A stretch of DNA of 64,000 nucleotides from Pithys albifrons albifrons (lineage: Eukaryota > Chordata > Aves > Passeriformes > Thamnophilidae). The stretch lies in NCBI RefSeq assembly GCF_047495875.1, contig NC_092497.1, positions 75,625,463-75,689,462 on the forward strand, in the 5' to 3' direction. A program made the translations under genes and the position numbers. Under the pieces are notes generated by a model, which was not told where the DNA came from, searched no databases, and saw only the letters and a program-made list of their open reading frames with translations. Positions 47,951 to 60,500 of the stretch are shown here, piece after piece; position 1 is the stretch's first letter; every line of letters begins with the position of its first letter.

Positions 47951-49157
47951 TATTCAGAACAAGTGAGGGATTTAACATTGGGGGTAAGTTTGCTTTTTGC
48001 AAGTTACTATTTTTATTCTGCTTTAAACATTATTATTTTACATTCTTCCCTTTGAAAATAAGCACAAGATAAAAAGAGGTGTTTGAATTCTTGCATAGGG
48101 ACATCTTAGGGAAGTTCGAGATTTTCATTACGTAAATATTTTGCAGTTACCCTGTCAAAATATGTATGTGTTGTACATATGTTAATGCAGAGATGGAAAA
48201 GTTCTTGTGAGATTTTTCTATTCTATTTTTGAGTTCATGAAATCATTTGAAGACAGCAAAGCTGACACAGCATTTACTGGTTGCTGGAGTGCAGTGGAAG
48301 ACTTAACTCTATGCTCCATATAAATTTGCAGTAGTCTAGTAATATAGCTGAATTCAATAACTTTAAAGTTGCCTGTACAGACTCTGTTTAGCCCTTATAT
48401 GCTTATAAATTAGGATACAATCTTTAGGTATAAACTTTTTTCCCTTGCATCTGTGCCTTGTTCACTGCATGAAAAAGACCCTGTATTCTTAATGAGTGAC
48501 TATTTGGTACATTGTTGTAAATTTATTGTTCAGTGCAGGATCTCCTGCACTATTAACTTCACACTATTAAAGGTATTCTGAAACCAAAATCCTCAAGTTC
48601 CTCTCAGGACTCTTAGAAAGTTTTAGTTTTTTTAAAAATATGATGATGTTCACCACTGCTATTTTTATTTAGGGAAGTCAAAATGTTTAATTAAGAAAGT
48701 TCTTCTCTCCTGCTCTTCCATTGTGTAGATTCCTACCTGTTAATTCTGAATTTACAATAATAGTTTAATGGCATTATTGGCACACCAATTAAGTCTTAAT
48801 ATGCATTGTGGATTTTCTCTGGCTTGTGGCTGTAACCATTTCCACGTAGAAATACAAGAGGACTGTGGACACCTATGGTCTCAGACACAGCAAACGAATC
48901 TTTAATAGGACAGGAAAAACTGTAGCACAAGAGTTTCACAGGGATAAAACTGTCACAGGACTTCATTGAAGTGAAGATATTAAACAAAATTGAAAATAGT
49001 GACATCTGCGTACACTGGATAAATATGGTCAATTAATGCAGGGAATCAAAACAAACCTCTTTTGCTGAAGGGTTTTAAATAATCTCTTCTAGATGCTAGA
49101 TTAGTCAATAAATGGTTCCTCCTTTCTTTCCTAGAGCTGTTGACACTTGCTGATGGC
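47951..49157. other. AT-rich unannotated DNA
   Basis: 1.2 kb, no supported feature. Confidence 0.5.
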
Positions 49158-49943
49158 TGTCTTAGTTTTGAGGGGAAGAACCAAAATGTTTATCCACAAA
49201 TGGGGGAGGGGATTCCTCCACAATAATCACATCACTCTTTATCAAATTTAAGAAAAGGAACTTTAATCAGAAAATGGATATAAGAAGCATAACTGTTCTT
49301 AACTGATAGATATAGATATAATTGTAAACAGACCAGAGCAATCTGCTTCCCCAACACAAAAAGCCTGAAACACAACAACCCCCAAACCAGCAGGTTTCCT
49401 CCTGGAGAAAAGTTACACTTATGGGCAATGTCTGTGTCACAGCCCAGCTGGCTGCAGGGTGAGCTCCCAGTCCCTCTCCAGCGAGACAGATGAGCGGTGA
49501 GCACTCAGATGAATTCCGTCTCTCTCCCTGTGTCCCTTGTTCCAAACGAAGAAGGAAAGCTGGAAAACAGAGAACCGCAACGTGTCTCGGAAAGCAGCTG
49601 TGCCTTCTCTCTCCCAGGTCACTGCTGTGGCCAGGGCGGGCAGGCCACGACACTGCAGGCAGCAGTGAGACTGGAGCAGAGACTGGGATCCCAATGCTGA
49701 AACCAGCAGCAACAGCTGTGGCAGGGAAAAAACTGGCTTACTCCATCGTAGCACAAGGAGGAGCAGCAACGGCTTCTCTCGCACAGCAGCACACACACCA
49801 CCAGAGCCGTGTGTAGTGTGTGTAGTCTCCAAGAACAAAAGAGACAGTCCAAGCCGGTTTCCCACCACATCTTTCCCCAGTCTCCCCCACCCAAAACGAT
49901 CAAGAAGGAATTGGTGGTAGTGAACTACTTCTTTTGTTAACTA
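49158..49943 (-). mobile_element. Solo LTR, family C
   Basis: 786 bp flanked by a perfect 5-bp duplication ATGGC (49153-49157 and 49944-49948). Plus-strand left end is TGTCTTAGTTTTGAGGGG; the minus-strand 3' end therefore reads CTCAAAACTAAGACA, nearly the same as the end of LTR B, indicating related retroviruses. The other terminus is TA where TG is expected, probably a point mutation. The GC-richer middle (49430-49850) gives incidental open frames on both strands. No retroviral coding. Confidence 0.82.
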
Positions 49944-51936
49944 ATGGCATGCGGAGTTACTGGCAGGGAGAGAATTTACATCAAAACTACAACAATGGCA
50001 GAGGTGACAAACCCTTTCCATGGTTCACTAGCATAGTTCATATATTTTTTCTACACTATGAGAAAACTATTAACCTGGAAATGGTGCCAATATATAGCAA
50101 CATACTGGATATTTTTGCTATAATATAGATACCTCCAGTATCACCTCATTCATAGGTTAATCACTGACTATTCAATACAACTAATCAGAGGAAGAAGGTA
50201 GAGGAAAATACTGTTTTAATGATTCTTGGTAACATTTCATGGTCAATGCCTATTGAAGGACAGCTCCTTTACCACTCCATTAGATCAAGGCTTGCCTCAT
50301 CACTAAAGACACCCATTCAAAAAGGTCACCAGAAACAGCATAAATATGACCTTTAGTTGCTACTCATAGGGCTGCCTGGAAAGCCTCCTGACCACAACAG
50401 TGGTTTTCTCCTTCAACACTTCCACAGCTCTGATGTGCAGTCTTCTACTGTTAAATTGGTCCTAAGATACTGGCAGCCAGGTGTGTACAGTGAAAATAAA
50501 GAAACTTAGGATGCGTAGATAGGAACTCTGTGTAAAAATGAGGTACAGATTTTCCCCGGAACTGTTTTCCAACTTTGAAATATGCTACACTCCAAAAAAT
50601 GTCATATGGGTTGCTTTTTCACTTTTTTACAAGCTTTCTCAAGAGATTATTCTCATAACTGGTATAATATGGGCATGTGAATCTTTTACATATGTAATAC
50701 TATCAGGCAACACATTCTAAGTGTGCTATCAGTCATCATTGCTTTTATTATAGCAATCAATATTTTATATCTTTACATTATGTAATATAAATGCTTTTCC
50801 CAAATTGCAAACCTTGGGCTGGAAAATGGTATGTTTCTTTCACAGTATTGACCTATATTACAAATGTATTATGAATCTCTAAAGGATATCACTAAAAAGA
50901 AGGAATAAAAATAGGTTTAGTGTTCATGCTACACATCCTTGAAGTGGTAGATGATCTTTTGTAGGAAGAAGTATTGCTTCTTCTCTCAGCATACCAGGAA
51001 AAATTTTTTCCTATTAAGACAATACTGAAATTTAATTAGCTCAAAAATTCATTGTGAAACTGAACTTTAGAAATTCAGAGTTTTGTGGTTGCTTAAATTA
51101 TACTGAGTTTGTTGTACCTACACTGTGCCATGTCCACCTCTCCCTTTTGTTTTAGACACAGAAAATAAGTACATTTAAGCTATTTGAAAACCCTTTGCCA
51201 TCTCCTTGCTTTACCATCCCTGAACCTCTTTTCTTCCTCTTTTGACATAGTTTAAATCCTTAGCACTTAGAGGCATATAAAGCCTTTCACCTGGGAATGA
51301 GAAAGATGTCTTTCCAAATTTCCTGAGAGTTAATCAGCTTCCAGCAGGCACATTTGACTTAAGTATCTTCCTGCAAACCCCAGAGCTCAATCAACACATA
51401 AGGCTTCCCACACATAAAGCTGTGATCTCAGACCTCAGATCTCAGTCTTTGCACCTTCACATTTGAAAATACTCCTAAAGTTTTATTGACACACTCCAAT
51501 TGTATTATTCCATTCATACAATCAACTGCTATGGTGAGCATAAATCCTAGTGATGTAAATAATCAAATTTAACAGGCTTACTTTGTAGGTAAATCCTAGT
51601 ACAGAGGTGATGATTTTAAGTTATAAGAATTGTTTTATTAGAGAGATATTAATACAGCTGTCAGTAGTTAAAAATCTGTATGATTATAAGAGGGCCTATG
51701 GTAGAAAAAGAACCTGTGAGTTGTAATCTAGAAATATGCAATTACCTGGGATCCCTGGCCCTCCTGCTTACAGAACTATATACCTGGGAATCTTATGCAG
51801 ACTGTGGCTCTGTTCCTGAAGGCCAAGGACATTATGACATACTATGACCCTGGGTCTGTTTTTTCACACATCTTATTCTGGGTGCAAGAGACACTGAAAA
51901 CAGGATATACACAACTTAAAAGCCTAAAAAAATTGC
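49944..51936. other. AT-rich unannotated DNA
   Basis: 2 kb with no supported feature. Confidence 0.5.
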
Positions 51937-52877
51937 TCCCAGTCCTGTTTAATATCTTTATCAATGACCTGGAGAAGAGGATCAAATGCATCCTCAATCA
52001 ATTTGCAGATGACACCAGCTCAGGTAAGAGTGTTGATCTGCTGGAGTATAGGAAGTCTCTGCAGATGAATCTGAACAAGCTGGATCAAAGGGCTGAGGCA
52101 AATTGAATGAAATTGAGTAAGAGAAGTACTGGGTCCTGCTCTTGGGTCATGACAACCCCATGTAGCACTACAGGCCTGTGGAAGAGTGGCAAGAAAGCTG
52201 CATGGCAGAAAAGGACCCAAAGGTGCTGGTCAGCAGTGGCTGAACATGAGCCAGAAGTATACTCAGGTGGCGAAGAAGGCCAGTGGCATCCTGGCTTGTG
52301 TCAGAAACATCGGCAGCAGGACCAGGAAAGGGATTGTCCCTCTATACTTAGTACTAGTGAAGCCACACCATGAATCCTGTTTTCAGTTCTGGGCCCCTCA
52401 CAATGATGTTGAGGTGCTGGAGTATGTCCAGAGAAGGGCAATGGAACTGGTGAAGGGTCTGGAGCACAAATCTTATGAGCAGCAGCTGAGGAAGCTGGGG
52501 TTGTTTGACCTGGAGAAAAGGAGTCTTAGGGGGAACCTTATTGCTCTCTACAACTACCAGAAAGGAGGGTGTAGTCAGGTTGAGGCTGGTCTTTTCTCCC
52601 AAGTAATAAGTGGCAGGACAAGGGGAAATGGTCTCAAGTTGCATCAGGGGAGCTTTAGATTGGATATTAGGACAAATGCATTGATTGAAAGGGTTACCAA
52701 GTACTGGAATGGGCTGCCCAGGGAAATGGTTGAATAACCATCCCTGGAGCCATTTGAAAGGGGTTTAGATGTGGTTCTTAGGGTCATGGTTTGGAGGTGG
52801 ACATGGCACTGTTAGGTGAATGGTTGGACTTGAAGATCTTAGATGTCTTTTACCACAAAAAACATTCTGATTCTGTG
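51937..52877 (+). mobile_element. CR1: CR1 LINE 3' third
   Basis: Begins inside the RT palm (PVLFNIFINDLEKRI, then QFADDTSSG at about 52000-52020) and continues through the ORF2 C-terminus at 52186-52737 ([37 protein letters not shown]). It ends at CTGATTCTGTG near 52877. 5'-truncated, frameshifted and independent of the other copies. Confidence 0.9.
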
Positions 52878-55394
52878 TTTTTCTTCACTACCTCTCATGG
52901 ACAAAAGGCAGCTGGCATTTAGTGATCTGCTAACCAAAGTCCTAATGTGCTGACCACCCCAAGAAAGCTCTGAAGGCCAGATTGGCACTGGTTCTACAGG
53001 CAGGGTGGGCTTCTATACAGTGTTCAGCCCCACAGAGAGACACCTGCCACCCACAGCCTGGCACCAGTGGCTCAGACAGTGACTCCCACATAGCTGCTCT
53101 CTGGTTTTCCCCTAAGACTTCAAGGCAGATGTTCTATCTTGAATCCTTAACCCATCAAGGATCTCAACTCAAACCCCCTGCTTCTACCTCCAGCATTACC
53201 ACTGTGGTGTTGTTATCACAGTTGTGCCAGTAGCCTGGCCCCTGGACAGGCAGCAGTACTGCATCAGGGCCCCCAGCACCTGGCCAGCCCTTGGCCATGG
53301 CATGCTGGAAAGCTCAGGTAGGGATTGTGGAAAGGAGTTTCACAGGTGGCCAAGTCCTTCCTCAGGATCCATTTGCCTCTGCTGTCCACAGACCAAAGAT
53401 ATTTCTTGTATCTGTCTTTCTTCCATTTTTCTTTCATTGCCATTGGGCACTTCTCCCATAGCCACCTTGCCCTGGTGGACAAGTCATGGAGCAGAGTGGA
53501 TGCTCTCAAGCACTGATCTTTGTGATCCTTAAGAATGACTAGTTGTAATTTATCCTTCTGTCCCTCTCACCGTACCACAGAGCACACACAGGTGAGAAGC
53601 AGGAGAAAATCTGTCCACAAATATCTGGAGTCTGTGAGGCAGATACAGCCAGGTGAACATGTTTAGGTGAAGATTTCTTCCTCTGCTGTGACTGACAGCA
53701 CTTTCTCCCCAACACAAGAAGCTGTGCGAGAGGGAATGTCAAGTGACTCAGCTTCCTTATAGAATTAGCTGACCAGGAGCCACCCCTGTGTGAGTACATC
53801 AGATGTGATCTATTACCCTTTTAAAATTTGGGTCCAGGTGCTTAGCATAAAGGAAATTATAGAATTAATGTGTCTCTGAATTTGCTCATAGATCAGAAAA
53901 ATTATTCTTCTAAAATTTTCTCTACCTATGTTCTAGACATTGGCCAAAAGGAACAAGTACCTGACATATTTGAGAATAAGCTACTGTATTTAAACAGGTG
54001 ACTTGGGGTGCCTTCTTTCATTCTAGATCATACTCAAGGTGTACATTTGATAACAGCAGAGTTTTTAAGCAATACTGACTGCTGTGATTCATAACAGAGA
54101 GCTTTTTTCAACAGTGAAGTCAGATACAAAAAAAAAGGGAAATGTCACTGGCTAATCTCTTTAACTGAAAGATGGACTTGACTAGACTGGATACTTTAGA
54201 AGAACAAAGTAACCTAGAGCAGAATTGGATTAAACTGGACTGATGTACAAGTGTACACAAGCACAGTACCTGTGAAAATTGAACAGGTGCCTTTTGTGAT
54301 TATTCATAAGCCAGAACAGGAGAATGACTGTTGCAGAGAATCTGCAAATTTGCAACAGTCTTCACAGGGAAAAATACCTAGGCATACGCTACTTTGGAAT
54401 ACTGTCTGACCCAGTTTAGGCCTTTTCGTTTGGCAGCATATTATACTGAATTATGTAGGATAATGGATCAAAGCCAACTATTAAGGCAGACTGTTGCCTG
54501 AGAGTTTGTGCAGGACATCATTCCAGTTTGTTCTCAAAATGTACAACTGAACCATTTTAATCTGAGGAGTCAGCTGGGCTGCTTGTATCATTAAGATGTA
54601 TGTAAATATGGTACAATTAAGCAAATACTATACAAAGCATTAAAGATCATCTGTCTTCCTTACTCTGTGCTTCAGATAATTTTTGTGCCCAAATATTTTC
54701 ATGCACATTTTCTTTTGGGAACAAAGTGGGCATGAATGCAAGGTTACCATCTGAAAGCGTGCTATGCTACCCTAATTAACCAGAGAAGTCAACAGTTCTG
54801 CTTTAACCCAGAAAGGCTAAGTGAGACTTGCTAAGGACAGTGGCCTGCAACATATCAAGGGGAGAAAAACCACCCCAATGCAACGAAACTTAACTTTGAA
54901 AGCCAGTAGCCTCCCAGAGCTATTTCAGGTGCTAGGGTTAAACTTTTAGAAGGCTGAAAGCTGTAAAGCATGAGCTGAGCCAAACGGGGTTTAGCTCCAA
55001 GGCTGCATTGCCCTTCCCAGCTGCCTGGAAAGCAAATAACCTCTGTTTCATTTTCAAGTTCAAAGGGAAGCAAGACTGTTCTGTAAAAACTAAGGTCCTG
55101 TCCCATCCATTTCTGGTCCATGGACTTATGTGTTCTGGGACAAACACCATTAAGACCTTGACAGCTTTTCTAATAAGCTCACAATTTACCCTAAATTGAG
55201 TCACCTTAGGCAGATTAAGCTGTATAAAGACTTCAATAATAGGATGACATAATTTTTAGATTCCAGTTGCCTTTTACAAAGGAGAAAAAAAACCTGACTA
55301 AAAATTGAATAGAATTATTCTCTACTAAAAATTGAATAATAGAATGAAATATTCTCTAAATATAAGCCAAGAGAATCTAGACCTTTTCCTTTTG
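52878..55394. other. Unannotated DNA
   Basis: 2.5 kb. The first 700 bases are less AT-rich and may hold an unrecognised old repeat. No supported exon or RNA gene. Confidence 0.45.
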
Positions 55395-55445
55395 ACATCG
55401 TTATGGCTGGGCTTCGCGAACAAAGATTTGGGAAGGGCACTTTTC
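55395..55445 (-). mobile_element. RTE / 5S-SINE 3' tail fragment
   Basis: About 50 bp matching the RTE 3' end at 41111-41160: GGCTTCGCGAACAAAGATTT and GGGAAGGGCAC are shared almost exactly. Nothing of the rest of the element is recognisable alongside it, so it is either an extremely 5'-truncated insertion or a deletion remnant. Confidence 0.8.
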
Positions 55446-58400
55446 GCTTTTGAAGTGAGGATAAGAGACAGATAAAGGTAGTCTGGGGTTTGGAATAAAA
55501 TTTCTTACCCTGTACAGAATTGTGCAGAACCTTTTGTGCATTTATTATCTTACCTTTCTAAATTTGAAGGGACGGTGTAAAGAAGAGTACTATTTCCGGT
55601 CGTTATAAGTCAATCTCCCCTCTCCATGTTAACAGCAGCATTTCATGTATGGAAGTACTGTCGTGGAATTTTATTAGTCAAGTTCCTTTATTAGTTAGCA
55701 TTCGGTCTAGTGAAAATTTACAGTAGTGCTGTGCAGTGCTGCTAGTATATATTCTTCAAATCTACCATGAAAAATGATGCATGCTAAATAACCCCATGCT
55801 ACAAACAAGGGCACACACTCAGCACAAACATCTTGTGGCAAGAAAGTTGCAGAGGCAACAAAGGGGAGCAGCTGGTTGGCATTTGGTAACACATAATTTG
55901 GACCAACAAACCTATGGTGTGCTGTTTCCTTTGTTGATAAACCATATTTTTCAGTAACAACTCTTCCAGAACGGCTTCAAAAGCTGTACCAAGAGTGTTG
56001 TGCTCTTTCTTTAAAGTTAGAAAGGAAGGCTTCTGTCCAGTTTCCTTAGAAAAGAATTGTTTTCTTAGACTGGGATATCAATACAACTGCTAGCAGTTAA
56101 AGATCTTTAAAAAAACAACCAAACAAAAAGGTAAAAAACCCACAGAACCTAAATTTTTTTAATAGTAGAAGAAATAAGGATGTGTGTTTCCTAGTAATGA
56201 AGTATTTTACAGAGACTGAATAAATTCTTTATATGATATGGTTAAAAATAGACAAGGCATCCATAATTTAAGATAATATGTTCTTTACTAGGTGTCAAAA
56301 CTGTTTTACATTTCATATTTAAAGCTCATAATTCAAAGCAACCTAGTGTTAGTTTACTTCAGCAAACAAGACGAGGAGTCACCTCAAATGCTTTGCATCC
56401 TGATGACCTTAGAAATGTTGAGATCAAAGAAAGATACCCTTAGACTAATTTAAGAATCACTGTGACTCTTCTATAGCCTAAAAGAGTCTGGACAACAGAG
56501 CTTGTGATGGAAGTTGTTCATCTTAAAGTAACATGACATGTATAGTTAAGTAGCATGCAAATCTATCTGCAAATGTTACACTGATGATTCTTAGTAATCA
56601 CTTGCTCTTTTAGACAGCTGCATCTACTTTATTTTAAGCTTTCCCTCAAAAAATTGCTAAAATCTTAAAATTGCTACTTCAAAAATATAAATAGTAAAAA
56701 TAACTGAGTCCTCAACTGCAATCTGAGTTGAATTGCAAAGGGGTGACTTACTGCGGAATAAACTTGTGCACTTCCTAGATCAGATTAATATTCTATTAGC
56801 TGTGTAGGAGGGAAAGACTCCCAACAGAAGGCTCATATTTGTTCTACAATAACCTTCATTTTGTTTCATCCAAAGCCTTCATAAGCTTCATATGTAACAT
56901 AGATAAATATTAAACTTTTTAAGATAGTTATAAGTCAGTCAATTAATATGCAAATGCTACTCTAAGCCTGTGGCGCATTTGACAAAAATATTCTCCCGTT
57001 TAAAATGCTTGCACACTCCCATCCTTACAGGTAGGTACACTGCTGCAAATGCTATGATGAGAAATCCTGTAATCATTACTAACCAATAATAGGGAAGCAA
57101 AAGATTGTAATTCAACCTTTATTAAGCATTTTATTAATAAGTATTGTTGTTTGGGGCATGCATAATAACACTGCAACAATTATGTCTATCACAGCATTAC
57201 AACTGAAACTGTCTGAAACCTTTCATCTTTGCATTTTGTGAAGTGTTTACTGCTTCTGCAGTCTCATTTGGGATTCAAACCAGTTCTCCCTGATAAGTCA
57301 GGCTGATAAAACAATCCACCTCGAAAAATGACCAGGCAAGATTCAGCACAAACTGCTGTAAGTTACATTACACCATGGGATGTCACCCGTGAAGACACAA
57401 GACCAAAATTTGTGCTGCAACTTGAATTACACCTGGAAGGGAAAAGAGTAATTCATCGTCTAGCAATTACTTAGAAACAAGACAGTAAATAACACAGATG
57501 TAATAATTATTGTTTATAGTCTCCTTTTTTGTTACTACAAGAGGAAGATATATGGATATGTTCTTTGCCTATACAAAATCAGTCATGCTTATGGTGAACA
57601 GCATCATTTAAAACCAGAAACATGTTGAAATGCCAATGGAATAAAAACAGTCAGCTGTCTGGGATAGATGATGGTAGATGACTGAGTTGTGATGGTCCAA
57701 GACACTGCCATTCTTTGCTATCATTCTACCCATTTATTTGGGGTGAATGCCATAGTAGGAGAAGGGAGTGTGTGCTCAAGTGTTAGCTATTCCATTTTCA
57801 GCTACACACGACTTCCCACCAAAACACGTAACATCAGAATATCTGCCAACACTGCTGCAACGATAATACAGCAGAGAAGGGATAAACAGTGTGAAGCAGT
57901 TACCACTGCAGCAGTTCTTCCTGTGAACGGGCATCCCTGTGAGTACGAATGGAGACTACGTTTCAAAAGGCAAATTCCACAAAACATGTAAGAGGTAATA
58001 ACCTTTGCATTTTTGACAATGTGTAGATAAGGAAAAAGTTTCACCTCTTGCATTGGAATGGCACTGGTAGAACCTCAGGTCAGCAGCTGCCAGACTAACA
58101 TTTAATGCATACTGCATCAGAATCTAATGTATAAACACATTATCCTGAGCCATGTAAGTAATTCATAATTCTTTCTTTGCACAGACTAAAAGCTGTAGAA
58201 GACATGAGAAGAACATATATGCATATTGACTGACGAGGAAAAGATGATTTTGTACTGTTAAGCCACAATTCTTTCTAACAGATGAAATATATTTCTAGTC
58301 TTGCCTGTAGTATAAAAATAGCGCTCCAGGATTAATACAAATTCCAATGAAAACTAAGAAGAAATGCACAATGGGGTTATAACATGGGAATCCTGCACTC

Positions 58401-59307
58401 TCTGATATTTGTCACCTTATTTATGAATAATTTTATTTATGAATACTACTCCTACTGAACCAGGACCCCTTAAGGATAAAAATCCATTTATGAAGATAAT
58501 TAGTGTAAGACTGACAGGGCAATATGAGCTGTCATTGGACTGATTTACAGATAATTCAAGTTTCTCTGTTTTCAATGCAGAGGGCTCGGCTCCTCTTCAA
58601 TGGGGTATTAAATAAATTTTCTTATTTACAGTATGTAGTTCACAGAACACAAGGAAAGATAGTTTTCATTAGAGAGAAAAGCTTTTAAAAGGACAAGAAT
58701 GCAGATGTTTCCATCTTTTCCATCTTTTGCATCCTTATGTCTCAAAACTGCATGCTTATTAAGAAAAATTTAAGCCTTTAAACAAAAACACAGTAGTGTA
58801 TCACAAGGGATCAAAACCCCTTCCCCAGTTTCAGAATCAGGATGGTATGGACAGGCATTACCAAACAATGCTGCATTTGAAGGACCAGATCTTGGTGAAA
58901 ATCTGTCTGCTGGCTCATAATCATTGATACAGTTAATTCTCTTAAAATTTATCCTTTTAAATCCTTCTACAAAAGGCACTCTTCCCCTCCAAAATACAGT
59001 TCTACTTGCAAGAGTAAACATGCATAAAGTTCTCATCTGTTAAAAACCCACTACAACTGAGAAATGTTGTTCTTCATGTTCTTAAAGCCCTTGCACATGC
59101 AACAGAAAATGAATGCCTGGGTCTCATCATATAAAAATAATTTTGTAAAAGTATTTTTCATTGCAAAAAATGTCAATTCTCTAAAGAACAGAGTACAACT
59201 TCATTTCTCTATTAGATCTTATGTTAAGCAGAGGCAAGAGGCAATAAGAATTAGCAGATGATAGAAGATAAAGTATAAATCCCAGATCTGACAGGTTGAT
59301 TTTAAAC
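55446..59307. other. AT-rich unannotated DNA
   Basis: 3.9 kb, repeat-poor. Part of it could belong to long 3' UTR or downstream sequence of the putative gene ending at 60323 on the minus strand, but nothing in the sequence proves this. The 100-codon plus frame at 57689-57991 shows no domain. Confidence 0.45.
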
Positions 59308-59395
59308 ATGAGAATCATAGAATAACTAATTCAGGCTGGAAGAGACCTCAGGAAGTTACAGTCCAATCTCCTCAAAGCAGTGTGAACACTAGACT
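59308..59395 (-). mobile_element. CR1: CR1 LINE 3' terminal fragment
   Basis: GAGAATCATAGAATAACTAA and GGCTGGAAGAGACCTCA are the complement of the CR1 3' end. Only about 90 bp remains. Confidence 0.8.
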
Positions 59396-60322
59396 GTGAT
59401 CAGGTAAAAAAGGGTTTAAACTGAAATGTACCTTTCCTATTAAAGCAGTTGAATGGGGTATATAGTTAATGTGACCCTAGTAATGTGAACGCTTTTTAAC
59501 TACGTGCCTATTCAACATGAAAAATGGAGCAGCTGGGTAGCTGAACATTAATGGAGTGTATGTACCTAACCTGTTCTTGTAGTCATGTACACTTAACAAG
59601 AAAACTCCTTCAAAATAAATCATACCTATTTTATAGGAGAGTTTTATACAAGGGTCTAGCTCTTCTAAATACAGGCTGCATTGGTCACTGTGGAAAATTC
59701 CTGAACTCTGAACAGACATTAAATATTTCACCTAGTACTGTGGCAAAATCATATAAACATCAGAAGCAAGAAACGAGTGCAAAAATTCATACATCACGTT
59801 CTCATTTTTAATGTAGTAATTATTGAATAGTTTCAGAGCCAAGCACTACATTATTTCAAACACAATCAAGTATCCTTGAAATAATGTTGAAAAATAACCT
59901 TCACCTCAGAATACACAAGGGCATATACACACACATAACAAATTAGTTTATAAAATCTGTACGTATGTATTTTTTAAGAAGCAACTCAAAGAACTGTACC
60001 ACAAAAAATTAGTTTCTGTACCCTAACACACCACAAATTATAATCCATTTTTCTTAAGGTAGAGTTTAAGGTCACGAAGAGCCATGCAGTCCTATTTAGT
60101 AAAAAATGAACTGGTAAATGAATTTTTCTAGTCAGTGCTAAAAGAAAACACAGAACTCCATAAATAAATGCAATTTTGTCAGAAATATTTATTGTCCTTG
60201 AGCTAGGCAGGCCCCAGTTAATTTGTGTTAACTGAAGCTTTATCCCCTTTGTAGAAAACAGCAAGTATATGACTATGGAAATCCACGATACTTAACTTCC
60301 TGTTACTGGAGGCAAAGCTGGT
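59396..60322 (-). other. Possible 3' UTR of the minus-strand gene
   Basis: AT-rich sequence directly downstream of the stop codon at 60323-60325. An AATAAA signal on the minus strand lies at about 60193-60188, some 130 bases past the stop. This is inferred from position only. Confidence 0.3.
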
Positions 60323-60500
60323 TCAAGAAAGGAGTATCCTTGTTGAATCTGAGTCTGAAAGCCCATCATCTTGGTTAGTTGCCTCATAATCACCCATGTT
60401 ATCAGCTAATTCAGTATCTTGATCATCATTACTCTCTGCGCTGTAATCAACTTCTTCAAGGAAGCGAGGCTCATCTTCATCCAAAACGTACGTAGTGGGG
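60323..60500 (-). CDS. Putative terminal coding exon of an unidentified host gene
   Basis: On the minus strand a pyrimidine-rich acceptor (TTCTTGTTCATTATAG, with AG at 60502-60501) opens a reading of about 58 codons that ends in TGA at 60325-60323. The predicted tail starts [20 protein letters not shown], is strongly acidic and Ser/Asp-rich, and ends [11 protein letters not shown]. It looks like a cytoplasmic or nuclear acidic C-terminus, with no catalytic or membrane motif. No repeat overlaps it. I do not recognise the gene, and I found no upstream exon in the remaining 3.5 kb, which would have to be intron. It could be a chance open frame, but the acceptor position and absence of repeats favour an exon. 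Confidence 0.5.

Noticed and set aside
49437..49903. Open frames of 94-143 codons around 49.4-49.9 kb
   Set aside because: They lie in the GC-richer part of solo LTR C and overlap on both strands.
57689..57991. 100-codon plus-strand frame as a small gene
   Set aside because: No domain, no splice or promoter context, and composition like surrounding AT-rich DNA.
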